Assembly (NCBI GenBank): GCA_937996655.1
Contig: CALKUK010000013.1
Coordinates: forward strand, 124,001 to 188,000
DNA from: an uncultured Sphingomonadaceae bacterium
GTDB taxonomy: Bacteria > Pseudomonadota > Alphaproteobacteria > Sphingomonadales > Sphingomonadaceae
Length of the DNA: 64,000 nt
Direction of reading: 5' to 3'
Shown: positions 18,323-26,031 of the stretch, in pieces
How the letters are laid out: the number at the start of each line of letters is the position of its first letter
How positions within the stretch are numbered: the stretch's first letter is position 1
The notes under the pieces: model-generated
Database searches by the model: none
What the model was told of the DNA's origin: nothing
The model's input: the letters and a program-made list of their open reading frames with translations, nothing else
Program-made: the position numbers and the translations under genes

Positions 18323-18853
18323 ATGTCCATGAAAGCCCCCCCTTCTGGCGCCTATAAGATTGTCAACGTACCGGAACTGTACGGCGACATCATCAAGGCC
18401 CGCGGCTCTGAAGGCACCTATGTCGGAAGCTCGGAAGAAGAGAGCCCATGGGTTCCCTTTGGCGACAATGCCGCCATCCGCCATGTCGCCTTCGACACGA
18501 AGGAAAACATCTACGCCAACATCCTTTGGATCAAAGGTCCAGGTGTCATCGGCACGCACAAGCATCGTGGCAAGGTTTGGGCCATCGGACTTGAAGGCTC
18601 GTTCCGTTATCTGGAATATGATTGGGTCTGCAAGGCTGGCGATTTCATCACCGAAACGCCCGGCACTGCCCACACGCTCGTCACGGATGACCCCAACGGC
18701 ATGAAGGCGCTGTTCCACATGCAGGGCGCAAACGAGTTTTACGACGAAAATGGCAACCACGTCGAAACGCTCGATGTGTGGTGGTTCATCAACCACTATG
18801 AAAGCTACTGCAAAGAGCACGGGATTAAGATCAACCCCGCTCTTTATCTGTAG
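18323..18853 (+). CDS. Cupin, 2,4'-dihydroxyacetophenone dioxygenase-like, copy 3
   Basis: A 176-residue cupin closely related to copy 2, with SPWVPFGDNAAIRHVAFD, metal ligands His79 and His81 in GTHKHRG, and His117 in ETPGTAHTLV. I start at ATG 18323; an in-frame TTG lies 9 bp upstream. It is followed 8 bp later by the Rieske oxygenase gene, so the three cupins and the oxygenase are one operon. Three copies may allow different substrates (guaiacyl, syringyl, hydroxyphenyl) or a hetero-oligomer. Confidence 0.82.
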   Translation: MSMKAPPSGAYKIVNVPELYGDIIKARGSEGTYVGSSEEESPWVPFGDNAAIRHVAFDTKENIYANILWIKGPGVIGTHKHRGKVWAIGLEGSFRYLEYDWVCKAGDFITETPGTAHTLVTDDPNGMKALFHMQGANEFYDENGNHVETLDVWWFINHYESYCKEHGIKINPALYL

Positions 18854-18861
18854 TCGCACCG

Positions 18862-19923
18862 ATGGGCGTTAACGGGGCCATTCCAAAGCTCCCGGCCAAG
18901 CGGGGCACCTATTTACGCAACTGCTGGTATGTGGCCGGCTGGTCAGATGATCTGACAGACACACCGCAAGCCAAGGTCTTTCTGGAAGAGCCCGTGGCGC
19001 TTTTCCGGGATGGAGACGGCGTCGCAAAGGCCATAGGGGGCAGATGCCCGCACCGCTTCGCAGCACTTGGCGATGGCGCTGTCATCGATGGCACCCTCGC
19101 CTGCCCTTATCACGGGCTGCGCTTCGATGGCGCGGGCACCTGTGTGCACAACCCGCATCTGGGCGACCCGCCCCCCAAAGCGTCTGTTCCAGCCTACCCT
19201 CTGGTTGAGCGCTATAGGTTGCTGTGGATCTGGATGGGGGATGCCCAGAAAGCAGACCCTAGCCTTATCCCAGACTTTGCCTGGCTGGATGATCCTGCTT
19301 GGGAGGCCGTTCGGGGCATCACACTCGCAGAAGGCCATTATGAGCTTTACAGCGACAACATCCTTGATCTGAGCCACGCAAACTTCGTCCATCCAGCACT
19401 TGTCGCCAGCGCCTTCACGCAAGGGGAACGCAAATTCTGGCAGGATGAGACGCACGCCTATTCGCGCTACACGCAGCAGAATGATTATATCTCCCCTGCC
19501 CTCGCCGGAGTGTTGGGCGTGGAAGGCCGCAAACAGGACTTTTTTGGCGAAGTGACCTGGCACGCGCCGGCAAACCTGTTTTTCGATTATCGCGCTGGAG
19601 AACCGGGAACGGCAGTGGAGGACATGACGGCTCTGCTGTCGCTGCACGCCTTCACACCAGAAACGCCGGATACCACCCATTATGTCTGGGCCACTTCGCG
19701 CGACTATGCGCTGGGCGATGCAGAGTTCAGCGCAGGCCTGCACGCCGCGCTGTCCTTCGCATTTGAACATGAAGATTTGCCCGTGATCCGCGATGCCCAT
19801 CGTCTGATGGCCGGGCAGGATTTCTGGGAATTGGAACCGCTCGTCTTGAATGGCGATGGCGGCGGGGTTCGCGCCCGCAGACTCCTAAAGAAAATGATGA
19901 AGGCAGAGGCTGAGGACGCATGA
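18862..19923 (+). CDS. Rieske non-heme iron oxygenase (vanillate O-demethylase oxygenase-like)
   Basis: A 353-residue Rieske oxygenase of the VanA/LigXa type (single alpha subunit, about 340-360 residues). The [2Fe-2S] ligands are Cys62, His64, Cys81 and His84 (CPHRF...CPYHG). The mononuclear iron site is Asp169-x2-His172-x4-His177 in the segment DNILDLSHANFVHP. Enzymes of this group demethylate or hydroxylate methoxy-aromatics. No reductase or ferredoxin gene is adjacent, so electron transfer partners must be elsewhere. The stop overlaps the next SDR by ATGA. The substrate is unknown; vanillate is unlikely to be the only one because ligM is also present. Confidence 0.9.
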   Translation: MGVNGAIPKLPAKRGTYLRNCWYVAGWSDDLTDTPQAKVFLEEPVALFRDGDGVAKAIGGRCPHRFAALGDGAVIDGTLACPYHGLRFDGAGTCVHNPHLGDPPPKASVPAYPLVERYRLLWIWMGDAQKADPSLIPDFAWLDDPAWEAVRGITLAEGHYELYSDNILDLSHANFVHPALVASAFTQGERKFWQDETHAYSRYTQQNDYISPALAGVLGVEGRKQDFFGEVTWHAPANLFFDYRAGEPGTAVEDMTALLSLHAFTPETPDTTHYVWATSRDYALGDAEFSAGLHAALSFAFEHEDLPVIRDAHRLMAGQDFWELEPLVLNGDGGGVRARRLLKKMMKAEAEDA

Positions 19924-20744
19924 ATACACTCGATCTATTCAACATCGCAGGGCGCAGCGCGCTTGTAACGGGTGGCGCTTCCGGAATCGGCCTTGCCTAT
20001 GCAGAAGCGATGGCAGAGGCCGGCGCCAAGGTGACCATTGTCGATCTGGACGGAGACGGCGCTGAGCGCGAAGCCGCCCGCCTGCGTGGCGAAGGTGCTG
20101 AGGTGTTGGCCGTCACATGCGACATTTCAGACCTCACTCAAGTCACGGCTGCATTTGATGCCCATGTGGCCGCCTATGGTGGGCTCGACATCTGCTTTGC
20201 CAATGCAGGCTGGGATGCCGGTAACGGCTTCTGGGCGCCCTCTGGCGAGCGCAACCCGCTGGGCCGGATCGATCAATATGATCCCGAAAAGTGGAAGCGC
20301 TCGATCGATATCAATCTGAGCGGCGCTTATTACACCATCCGTGAGGCGGTCCGCTGCATGCGCGCGGACAATCGCAAGGGTTCAATCATCGCGACGGCGT
20401 CCAACGCGGGCATCATTAATGAAGCCATCGTTGGCTTGCCTTATATGCCGGCTAAAGCAGGCGTTCTCCATCTCGTGCGCCATGCCGCGCTTGAACTGGC
20501 CGAATTCGGCATTCGCGTAAACGCCATCGCGCCCGGCCCGTTCGTCACCAACATTGGCGACGGTTGGGTCAAAAAGAATCCGGATGCACGCTCTTCCTTT
20601 GAAAAGACCATCCCAATTGGCCGCATGGCCGATACGCAGGAAATGAAGCCGCTCGCATTGCTGCTCGCCTCCGACGCGTCGAGCTTCATGACTGGCGCGC
20701 ATGTCGTCATTGACGGCGGGGTACAACTGGGGAACTTCAAATGA
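19920..20744 (+). CDS. Short-chain dehydrogenase/reductase
   Basis: A 274-residue SDR with the cofactor motif TGGASGIGLAYA near residue 18, the NAG motif (CFANAGWDAG) and the active-site YMPAKAG (Tyr-x3-Lys). Asp after the second beta strand (TIVDLDGDGA) suggests NAD(H) preference. It has a small insertion after NAG (GNGFWAPSGERNPLGRID) that may shape the substrate pocket. It overlaps the Rieske gene upstream and the cytochrome gene downstream by ATGA. A likely role is oxidising the benzylic alcohol made by the next two gene products. Confidence 0.9.
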   Translation: MNTLDLFNIAGRSALVTGGASGIGLAYAEAMAEAGAKVTIVDLDGDGAEREAARLRGEGAEVLAVTCDISDLTQVTAAFDAHVAAYGGLDICFANAGWDAGNGFWAPSGERNPLGRIDQYDPEKWKRSIDINLSGAYYTIREAVRCMRADNRKGSIIATASNAGIINEAIVGLPYMPAKAGVLHLVRHAALELAEFGIRVNAIAPGPFVTNIGDGWVKKNPDARSSFEKTIPIGRMADTQEMKPLALLLASDASSFMTGAHVVIDGGVQLGNFK

Positions 20745-21058
20745 AGATCATCGTCTCCATTGCCGCAGCGTTGGGCCTCGCCTCGGCAGGTTTTGCCGCT
20801 CAAAAGCTGGGCGAATATCAGCCTGGGCGCTCGCCTGAGGTGACTTATGCCAAGGTATGTGGCTATTGCCATGGCCGGAACATCGGCCCGATCATCCTTG
20901 GCCGCAAGCTGGACACAGACATGATCAAATCGGTGGCCCGCCACGGCCGCAACGGAATGCCCGCCTTCCGCCCAACCGAAGTCACAAATGCGGAGCTCGA
21001 CGCGCTGGCGACGTGGATTTCCACAAGCCCCACCCGCACCGAGGAGCATGGCAAATGA
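20741..21058 (+). CDS. Cytochrome c subunit of a 4-alkylphenol hydroxylase-type flavocytochrome
   Basis: A 105-residue secreted c-type cytochrome. The Sec signal peptide runs to about residue 19 (AAALGLASAGFA-A). The heme site is Cys40-x2-Cys43-His44 (CGYCH), and Met73 in NGMPAFRP is the likely sixth ligand. It overlaps both neighbours by ATGA, including the FAD subunit gene behind it. The pairing of small cytochrome and VAO-family flavoprotein is that of p-cresol methylhydroxylase (PchC/PchF) and eugenol hydroxylase. It would accept electrons from the flavin in the periplasm. Confidence 0.9.
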   Translation: MKIIVSIAAALGLASAGFAAQKLGEYQPGRSPEVTYAKVCGYCHGRNIGPIILGRKLDTDMIKSVARHGRNGMPAFRPTEVTNAELDALATWISTSPTRTEEHGK

Positions 21059-22674
21059 GCGAATTTGAACTCAACCGCCGCGGCCTGATTGGCGCGAGTG
21101 TCCTCGGGGCCGCCATGGTCGGCCTCGCCTCATGCGACAATAAGGGCACGCTTGCCCCCGGCGTTTCCAAGGCCGACTTTGCAGGCGCAATTAAAGCAAT
21201 GCGCGGCGTCGTTGGTGATGAGTGGGTCTTTGGTGACCCTGACGCGGTCCTTCCCTGGGGTAAAACCTATATTCCCGATCCGGAAGGCAGGCATCTCCCC
21301 GTCGGCGCGGTCTGCCCGCGTACCGTGGAAGAGGTGCAGGAAATTGTCCGCATCGCAAACAAGTATAAGCAACCCATCTGGCCCGTCTCGACAGGCAAAA
21401 ACATGGGTTATGGCATGGCCGCCCCCGCCACACCGGGGCAGATCGTGCTCGACCTCAAACGCATGAACCGCATCCTTGAGGTCGACCCGGATTTGGGCAC
21501 GTGCCTCATCGAACCGGGCGTGACCTACCAGCAGCTTAAGGACTATCTAGACGACAACAACATCCCGCTATGGATTGACGTCCCAACCGTTGGCCCGATT
21601 GCCTCGCCTGTTGGCAATACGCTGGACCGCGGTGTCGGCTATACGCCCTATGGCGAGCACTTCACATTCCAATGCGGTATGGAAGTCGTCTTGCCCAACG
21701 CTGAAGTCATGCGGACCGGCATGGGCAGCATCGAAGGCTCAACCGCTTGGCAAGCCTTTAAATGGGGCTACGGGCCTTATGTGGACGGCCTATTCACACA
21801 GTCCAACTTCGGCATCGTGACGAAGATGGGTATGTGGCTGATGCCGCGCCCACCGGTCTACAAGCCATTCATGATCCGCCACGATAACATGGGCGATGTG
21901 CCCAAGATCATCGAAGCCATGCGGCCGCTGCGCGTCTCCAGCCTTGTTGCAAACTGCAACCTGATGATGAGCGCCTCCTATCAGCTCGCCATGTTCAAAC
22001 GCCGTAATGAAATCGTGCCCGATGGCCGTCCGCTAGATGACGATTCGGTCAAGAAAGCGGCGAAGGCGAATGGCCTTGGCATGTGGAACACCTATTTCGC
22101 ACTTTACGGCACAGAACAGACAGTGGCGGCCATTGAACCCATTATCCGTGCGCAGCTGACCGCGAGCGGCGGTGAAGTGATGACGGCGGCCGAAATGGAG
22201 GGCAACCCCTGGTTCCACCATCATCAGACCCTCATGCAGGGCGGCCTGAACCTTGATGAGATCGGCCTTCTGCGCTGGCGCGGTGCCGGTGGCGGTCTTG
22301 CCTGGTTTGCGCCGGTGGCCGCTGCGAAAGGCAATGAGGCTGAGGCCCAAACCGGCCTTGCCCGCCAGATCCTCGACAAGCATGGCTTCGACTATACGGC
22401 GGCCTATGCCATTGGCTGGCGTGACCTGCACCACATCATCGCCTTACTGTATGACAAGAGCGATCCGGAGCAGGAAAAGAAGGCCGACGTTTGTTACCGG
22501 GAACTGGTCACAACCTTCGGCAAACGCGGTTGGGCCAGTTACCGGACCGGCGTCAATTCAATGGAATTGGTCGCCCAGCAATATGGGCAGACCAACCGTG
22601 ACTTCAACAAGCTGCTGAAGAACGCGATTGACCCCAATGGCGTGATTGCGCCGGGCAAGTCCGGGATCGCCTGA
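21055..22674 (+). CDS. FAD subunit of a 4-alkylphenol/eugenol hydroxylase (VAO/PCMH family)
   Basis: A 539-residue flavoprotein closely resembling p-cresol methylhydroxylase PchF. It has the FAD-binding stretch STGKNMGYGMAAPATPG, a block NTLDRGVGYTPYGEHF, and FTQSNFGIVTKMGMWLMP. It hydroxylates the benzylic carbon of a para-alkylphenol through a quinone methide. The N terminus NRRGLIGASVLGAAMVGLASC looks like a Tat signal with a lipobox-like cysteine (Cys27), so it would be exported folded. By my alignment from memory, the tyrosine that binds FAD covalently in PchF is replaced by Leu406 (GLLRWRG), so the flavin may be non-covalent. The start overlaps the cytochrome stop. Confidence 0.9.
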   Translation: MSEFELNRRGLIGASVLGAAMVGLASCDNKGTLAPGVSKADFAGAIKAMRGVVGDEWVFGDPDAVLPWGKTYIPDPEGRHLPVGAVCPRTVEEVQEIVRIANKYKQPIWPVSTGKNMGYGMAAPATPGQIVLDLKRMNRILEVDPDLGTCLIEPGVTYQQLKDYLDDNNIPLWIDVPTVGPIASPVGNTLDRGVGYTPYGEHFTFQCGMEVVLPNAEVMRTGMGSIEGSTAWQAFKWGYGPYVDGLFTQSNFGIVTKMGMWLMPRPPVYKPFMIRHDNMGDVPKIIEAMRPLRVSSLVANCNLMMSASYQLAMFKRRNEIVPDGRPLDDDSVKKAAKANGLGMWNTYFALYGTEQTVAAIEPIIRAQLTASGGEVMTAAEMEGNPWFHHHQTLMQGGLNLDEIGLLRWRGAGGGLAWFAPVAAAKGNEAEAQTGLARQILDKHGFDYTAAYAIGWRDLHHIIALLYDKSDPEQEKKADVCYRELVTTFGKRGWASYRTGVNSMELVAQQYGQTNRDFNKLLKNAIDPNGVIAPGKSGIA

Positions 22675-23681
22675 TGCGCGCTGTGGTCATGCAGGGACTG
22701 CACCAGCCGCTGACGCTGGAGACCGTTGACGACCCTACCCCGCAAGCCGGCGAAGTTGTCGTCAAAGTCGGGCGCTGCGGGATTTGCGGGTCCGACCTAC
22801 ACATGACCGAAGACCCAGCCTACGGCATCAACAAGGGCGATGTTCTCGGCCATGAATTTGCAGGCGAAGTCGTTGCCCTTGGCAAAGGTGCAGAAGGGCT
22901 GAAGATCGGTGATCTTGTCTCTGTCATCCCGCTGAAAAGCTGCGGGCACTGCGCCTCCTGCACATCTGGCGAAGTTGCCTGGTGCGATGCCTTTGGCCTG
23001 CAGGGCGGAGGCTATGCCGAATATGCGGTCACGAAGCCGAACCAGTGTATCCGCCTGCCCCAATCTGCCAGCCTCGCCGACGGTGCCATTATCGAACCGC
23101 TCGCCGTCGCCCTTCACGGCGTGAACATGTCCGGCATGAAACCGGGCGACAAGGTGTTGATCCTCGGTGCTGGGCCAATTGGGCTGGCCGTCGCGTTTTG
23201 GGCACGGCGCAAAGGGGCAAGCGATGTCATCATCCAGGACCTCGCCAGTTTTCAGGAAGCGCGTGCGCTAGAGATGGGCGCAACCGCGTTCTGCGTCAGC
23301 CCCGATGATCCAATTGGCAGCGTTGAACAGATGCTCGGCACAAAACCCGATATTGTGTTTGAGTGCGTGGGCGTGCCCGGCCTTATCGCACAGGCGGTGG
23401 AGCAGGTGCGCAAGCGCGGAACGATCTGCCTGCTGGGCCTGTGTACCCGGCCTGACACGTTCAACAGCTTTGCCATGCTGTCCAAGGAAGTGCGACTCAT
23501 CACCTCTGCCTTTTTCACGCGGCAGGAATATGAAGAAGCGCTGGATGCGCTGGATGCGGGAGCCGCCGAACCGCGCGCGCTGGTAACCGACACCATTTCA
23601 CTTGCTGACACGCCAGCGCGATTTGAGGCGCTGCGCAAGCGGACACATGAGTGCAAAGTGCTGATCGCACCGGGTCAATAA
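22674..23681 (+). CDS. Zinc-dependent alcohol dehydrogenase (MDR family)
   Basis: A 335-residue medium-chain dehydrogenase. The catalytic zinc ligands are likely Cys38 (CGICGSD) and His60-Glu61, and the structural zinc is bound by Cys90, Cys93, Cys96 and Cys104 (CGHCASCTSGEVAWC). The NAD domain has ILGAGPIGLAVAFWA. It overlaps the flavoprotein stop by one base (TGATG). By position it is well placed to oxidise the aryl alcohol produced by the flavocytochrome to an aldehyde or ketone. Confidence 0.9.
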   Translation: MRAVVMQGLHQPLTLETVDDPTPQAGEVVVKVGRCGICGSDLHMTEDPAYGINKGDVLGHEFAGEVVALGKGAEGLKIGDLVSVIPLKSCGHCASCTSGEVAWCDAFGLQGGGYAEYAVTKPNQCIRLPQSASLADGAIIEPLAVALHGVNMSGMKPGDKVLILGAGPIGLAVAFWARRKGASDVIIQDLASFQEARALEMGATAFCVSPDDPIGSVEQMLGTKPDIVFECVGVPGLIAQAVEQVRKRGTICLLGLCTRPDTFNSFAMLSKEVRLITSAFFTRQEYEEALDALDAGAAEPRALVTDTISLADTPARFEALRKRTHECKVLIAPGQ

Positions 23682-23701
23682 GGGATTAGGGGAGAGATCA
23701 G

Positions 23702-24457
23702 ATGTCGGCAGATTTTTCAGGCAAAACGGTTCTGGTTACGGGGGGGGCGACTGGCATTGGCAGATCAACGTGCGTTGCATTTGCCAATGCCGGCGCAGCC
23801 GTCCTGATTGGTGACGTGGACGACCGTGCCGCTGAAACAGTTGCCGCCATTACCGCCGCTGGCGGCAAGGCCGCTTATGTGAAAGCCGACGTGACGAATG
23901 CGGCAGCCATGACAGCCTTGGTTGAAGAGTGCGTCAGTCACTTTGGCTCCATGGACTATGCATTCAACAATGCGGGCGTCCTACCGCCGCAACGCCCACT
24001 CCACGAAGTCACCGAAGCTGAGCTCGACCTTGCCATCAACGTCGATCTGAAAGGTGTCTTCTTCGCCATGCAGGCAGAGATCCGGCACTTTCTGAAAGTG
24101 GGTGGTGGCGCCATCGTCAACACGGCGTCGGTCGGAGGTGTGATCGCAGACCCCAACATGTCGGCCTATGTCGCCTGCAAACATGCCGTTGTGGGCCTCA
24201 CCAAGGCTGCAGCGATTGAATATGCACAACTGGGCATACGCGTAAACGCCATCGCCCCCGGCTTTGTCGTCACGCCAATGACGCAACATTGGGCCGACAG
24301 CGAAGACTTCCGCAAGGCCTTCTTCGCGCAGAACATCAGCGGCCGTGCGGCCCAGCCAGAAGAGATTGCAGGTACCGTTCTGCACCTCTGCTCGCCCTCG
24401 GCCAGTTTCATTAACGGCGCCCTATTCACCATCGACGGCGGCCAGACCGCCCATTGA
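23702..24457 (+). CDS. Short-chain dehydrogenase/reductase
   Basis: A 251-residue classical SDR: TGGATGIGRST cofactor motif, NNAG, and YVACKHA active site. The C-terminal NGALFTIDGGQTAH is the common SDR ending. GGGGAGAG lies before the ATG. It lies in the middle of the hydroxylase operon and may share the alcohol-oxidising role with the MDR and the first SDR, perhaps with opposite stereochemistry. Confidence 0.9.
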   Translation: MSADFSGKTVLVTGGATGIGRSTCVAFANAGAAVLIGDVDDRAAETVAAITAAGGKAAYVKADVTNAAAMTALVEECVSHFGSMDYAFNNAGVLPPQRPLHEVTEAELDLAINVDLKGVFFAMQAEIRHFLKVGGGAIVNTASVGGVIADPNMSAYVACKHAVVGLTKAAAIEYAQLGIRVNAIAPGFVVTPMTQHWADSEDFRKAFFAQNISGRAAQPEEIAGTVLHLCSPSASFINGALFTIDGGQTAH

Positions 24458-24469
24458 GGAGGACCTGCG

Positions 24470-25348
24470 ATGCGTAAGCTAATCGCGATCACGCTGACGC
24501 TGATGGCGTCCCCTGCCTTTGCGCAGCAAAAGCCGCTTGAGGTTGAGGTGCTCCGCACCAGCGCCGGATCACTTTACGCCAACATCGCGCTCATCAAGGG
24601 AGAGAAGAAGGCGGTTCTGGTCGATGCCCCATTCACAATGGCCGATGCCCACCGCGTCGTTGCCATGGTGCTGGACAGCGGCAAGGAGTTGGAGACCGTG
24701 TTTGTCGGGCATGATCACCCGGATCACTTTTTCGCTATGGAGGCCATCACGCAGGCTTTCCCCAATGTGAAAATCGTCGCCCACCCGACGGTCGTGGCGG
24801 ATATTTGGAAATCCATGCCGTTCAAGGTGAAGCGCTGGTATCCCGTCCTCGGCATGAATGCGCCGAAGACGCCGACCGCGCCGTTACCGCTTGAAGGCGA
24901 TACGATCATGCTGGAAGGCCATGCGCTGAAGGTCATCGGACCGGTGCAGGGCGATCACGCCCACGCCACCGCGTTGTGGGCGCCCGACATCAAAGCGCTC
25001 TTCTCCGGTGATCTCGTTTATAACCAGATGTATCTCTGGTTTGGGGAGCACGATCCCAAGGCGATTGCAGCTTGGGGCAAGTCGCTGGACCAACTCGCAG
25101 CGCTCAACCCAGACATCGTGGTTGCAGGCCATTCCAAGCCCGGCCTTCCCAATGACAATTCCGGCATCACCTTCAGCCAGCGCTATATTGCGGACTGGCC
25201 AAAGCTGGTGGCGGCCTCCAAAAATTCGGCCGAACTTCAGGCAAAGGTCAAAGCTGCCTACCCTGAGGCGATTGACGTGCTGGGCGATTTCCTGCTCGGC
25301 AACAGCTCTCGTGTCGCAAAGGGTGAACAACCCGCCTGGCAGGAATAG
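24470..25348 (+). CDS. Secreted MBL-fold metallo-hydrolase
   Basis: A 292-residue metallo-beta-lactamase-fold protein with a signal peptide (cleavage likely after FA at residue 18). The metal motif is His81-x-His83-x-Asp85-His86 (GHDHPDHFF), with further ligands in GDHAHATALW, SGDLVYN and AGHSKPG. Family members hydrolyse esters, lactones or thioesters in the periplasm. GAGGAGG precedes the ATG. The specific substrate is unknown. Export fits with a flavocytochrome that also acts outside the cytoplasm. Confidence 0.82.
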   Translation: MRKLIAITLTLMASPAFAQQKPLEVEVLRTSAGSLYANIALIKGEKKAVLVDAPFTMADAHRVVAMVLDSGKELETVFVGHDHPDHFFAMEAITQAFPNVKIVAHPTVVADIWKSMPFKVKRWYPVLGMNAPKTPTAPLPLEGDTIMLEGHALKVIGPVQGDHAHATALWAPDIKALFSGDLVYNQMYLWFGEHDPKAIAAWGKSLDQLAALNPDIVVAGHSKPGLPNDNSGITFSQRYIADWPKLVAASKNSAELQAKVKAAYPEAIDVLGDFLLGNSSRVAKGEQPAWQE

Positions 25349-25356
25349 GATAGACT

Positions 25357-26025
25357 ATGGCGACGTTTGTTCTCGTTCACGGCGCTTGGGGCGGCGGCCA
25401 AGGCTGGCACGCAACCGCGAAGGTTCTGCGCGCCAAGGGCCATGAGGTGCATATCGCAACGTTAACGGGATTGGGGGAGAAGAGCCACCTTCTGTCGCCC
25501 GCTATAACGCTCGACACCCATGTTACGGACGTCCTCAACATGATCTCCGCCCATGGCCTGACGAACTTCGTACTCGCTGGCCACAGCTATGGCGGGATGA
25601 TCATCACCGAAGTCGCCAATCGCCTTGGCAAAGCGATCCGTGCGCTCGTCTATGTCGATGCGTTTTTGCCGCACGATGGAGAGGCGCTTTGGGACATTGC
25701 AGACGAGCCTTCGCGCAAACACTATATCGACGCACAACGCGACATGCCGGGGCTTGTGGCACCCTTCCCCGGATCGCCATCATTTCTGACGCGCCACCCC
25801 CTGCTCTCATTGATTGAACCGGTTAAGATGACGGGTGCCGAATTGGCGATCACAGGGCACAGCTACATCTACGCAACCAAGGATGCGCCGACCGTATTCA
25901 CGAAATTTCATGATCGCGTGAAGGATGATCCAAGCTGGAAGGTCTATGAGCTTCCCACCGGGCACGGCGTAATGGTTGAAATGCCCGAAGAGACCGCTGC
26001 CATCCTGTTGGAGGCAGCGGCCTAA
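25357..26025 (+). CDS. Alpha/beta hydrolase
   Basis: A 222-residue alpha/beta hydrolase with FVLVHGAWGGGQGWH at the N terminus, nucleophile elbow GHSYGG (about residue 76-81) and C-terminal His in GHGVMVEMPEE. It is related to the hydrolase at 10961-11695. It is the last plus-strand gene of this block, and the CoA ligase gene converges on it 6 bp later, with no terminator visible between them. Confidence 0.88.
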   Translation: MATFVLVHGAWGGGQGWHATAKVLRAKGHEVHIATLTGLGEKSHLLSPAITLDTHVTDVLNMISAHGLTNFVLAGHSYGGMIITEVANRLGKAIRALVYVDAFLPHDGEALWDIADEPSRKHYIDAQRDMPGLVAPFPGSPSFLTRHPLLSLIEPVKMTGAELAITGHSYIYATKDAPTVFTKFHDRVKDDPSWKVYELPTGHGVMVEMPEETAAILLEAAA

Positions 26026-26031
26026 ACCCCG

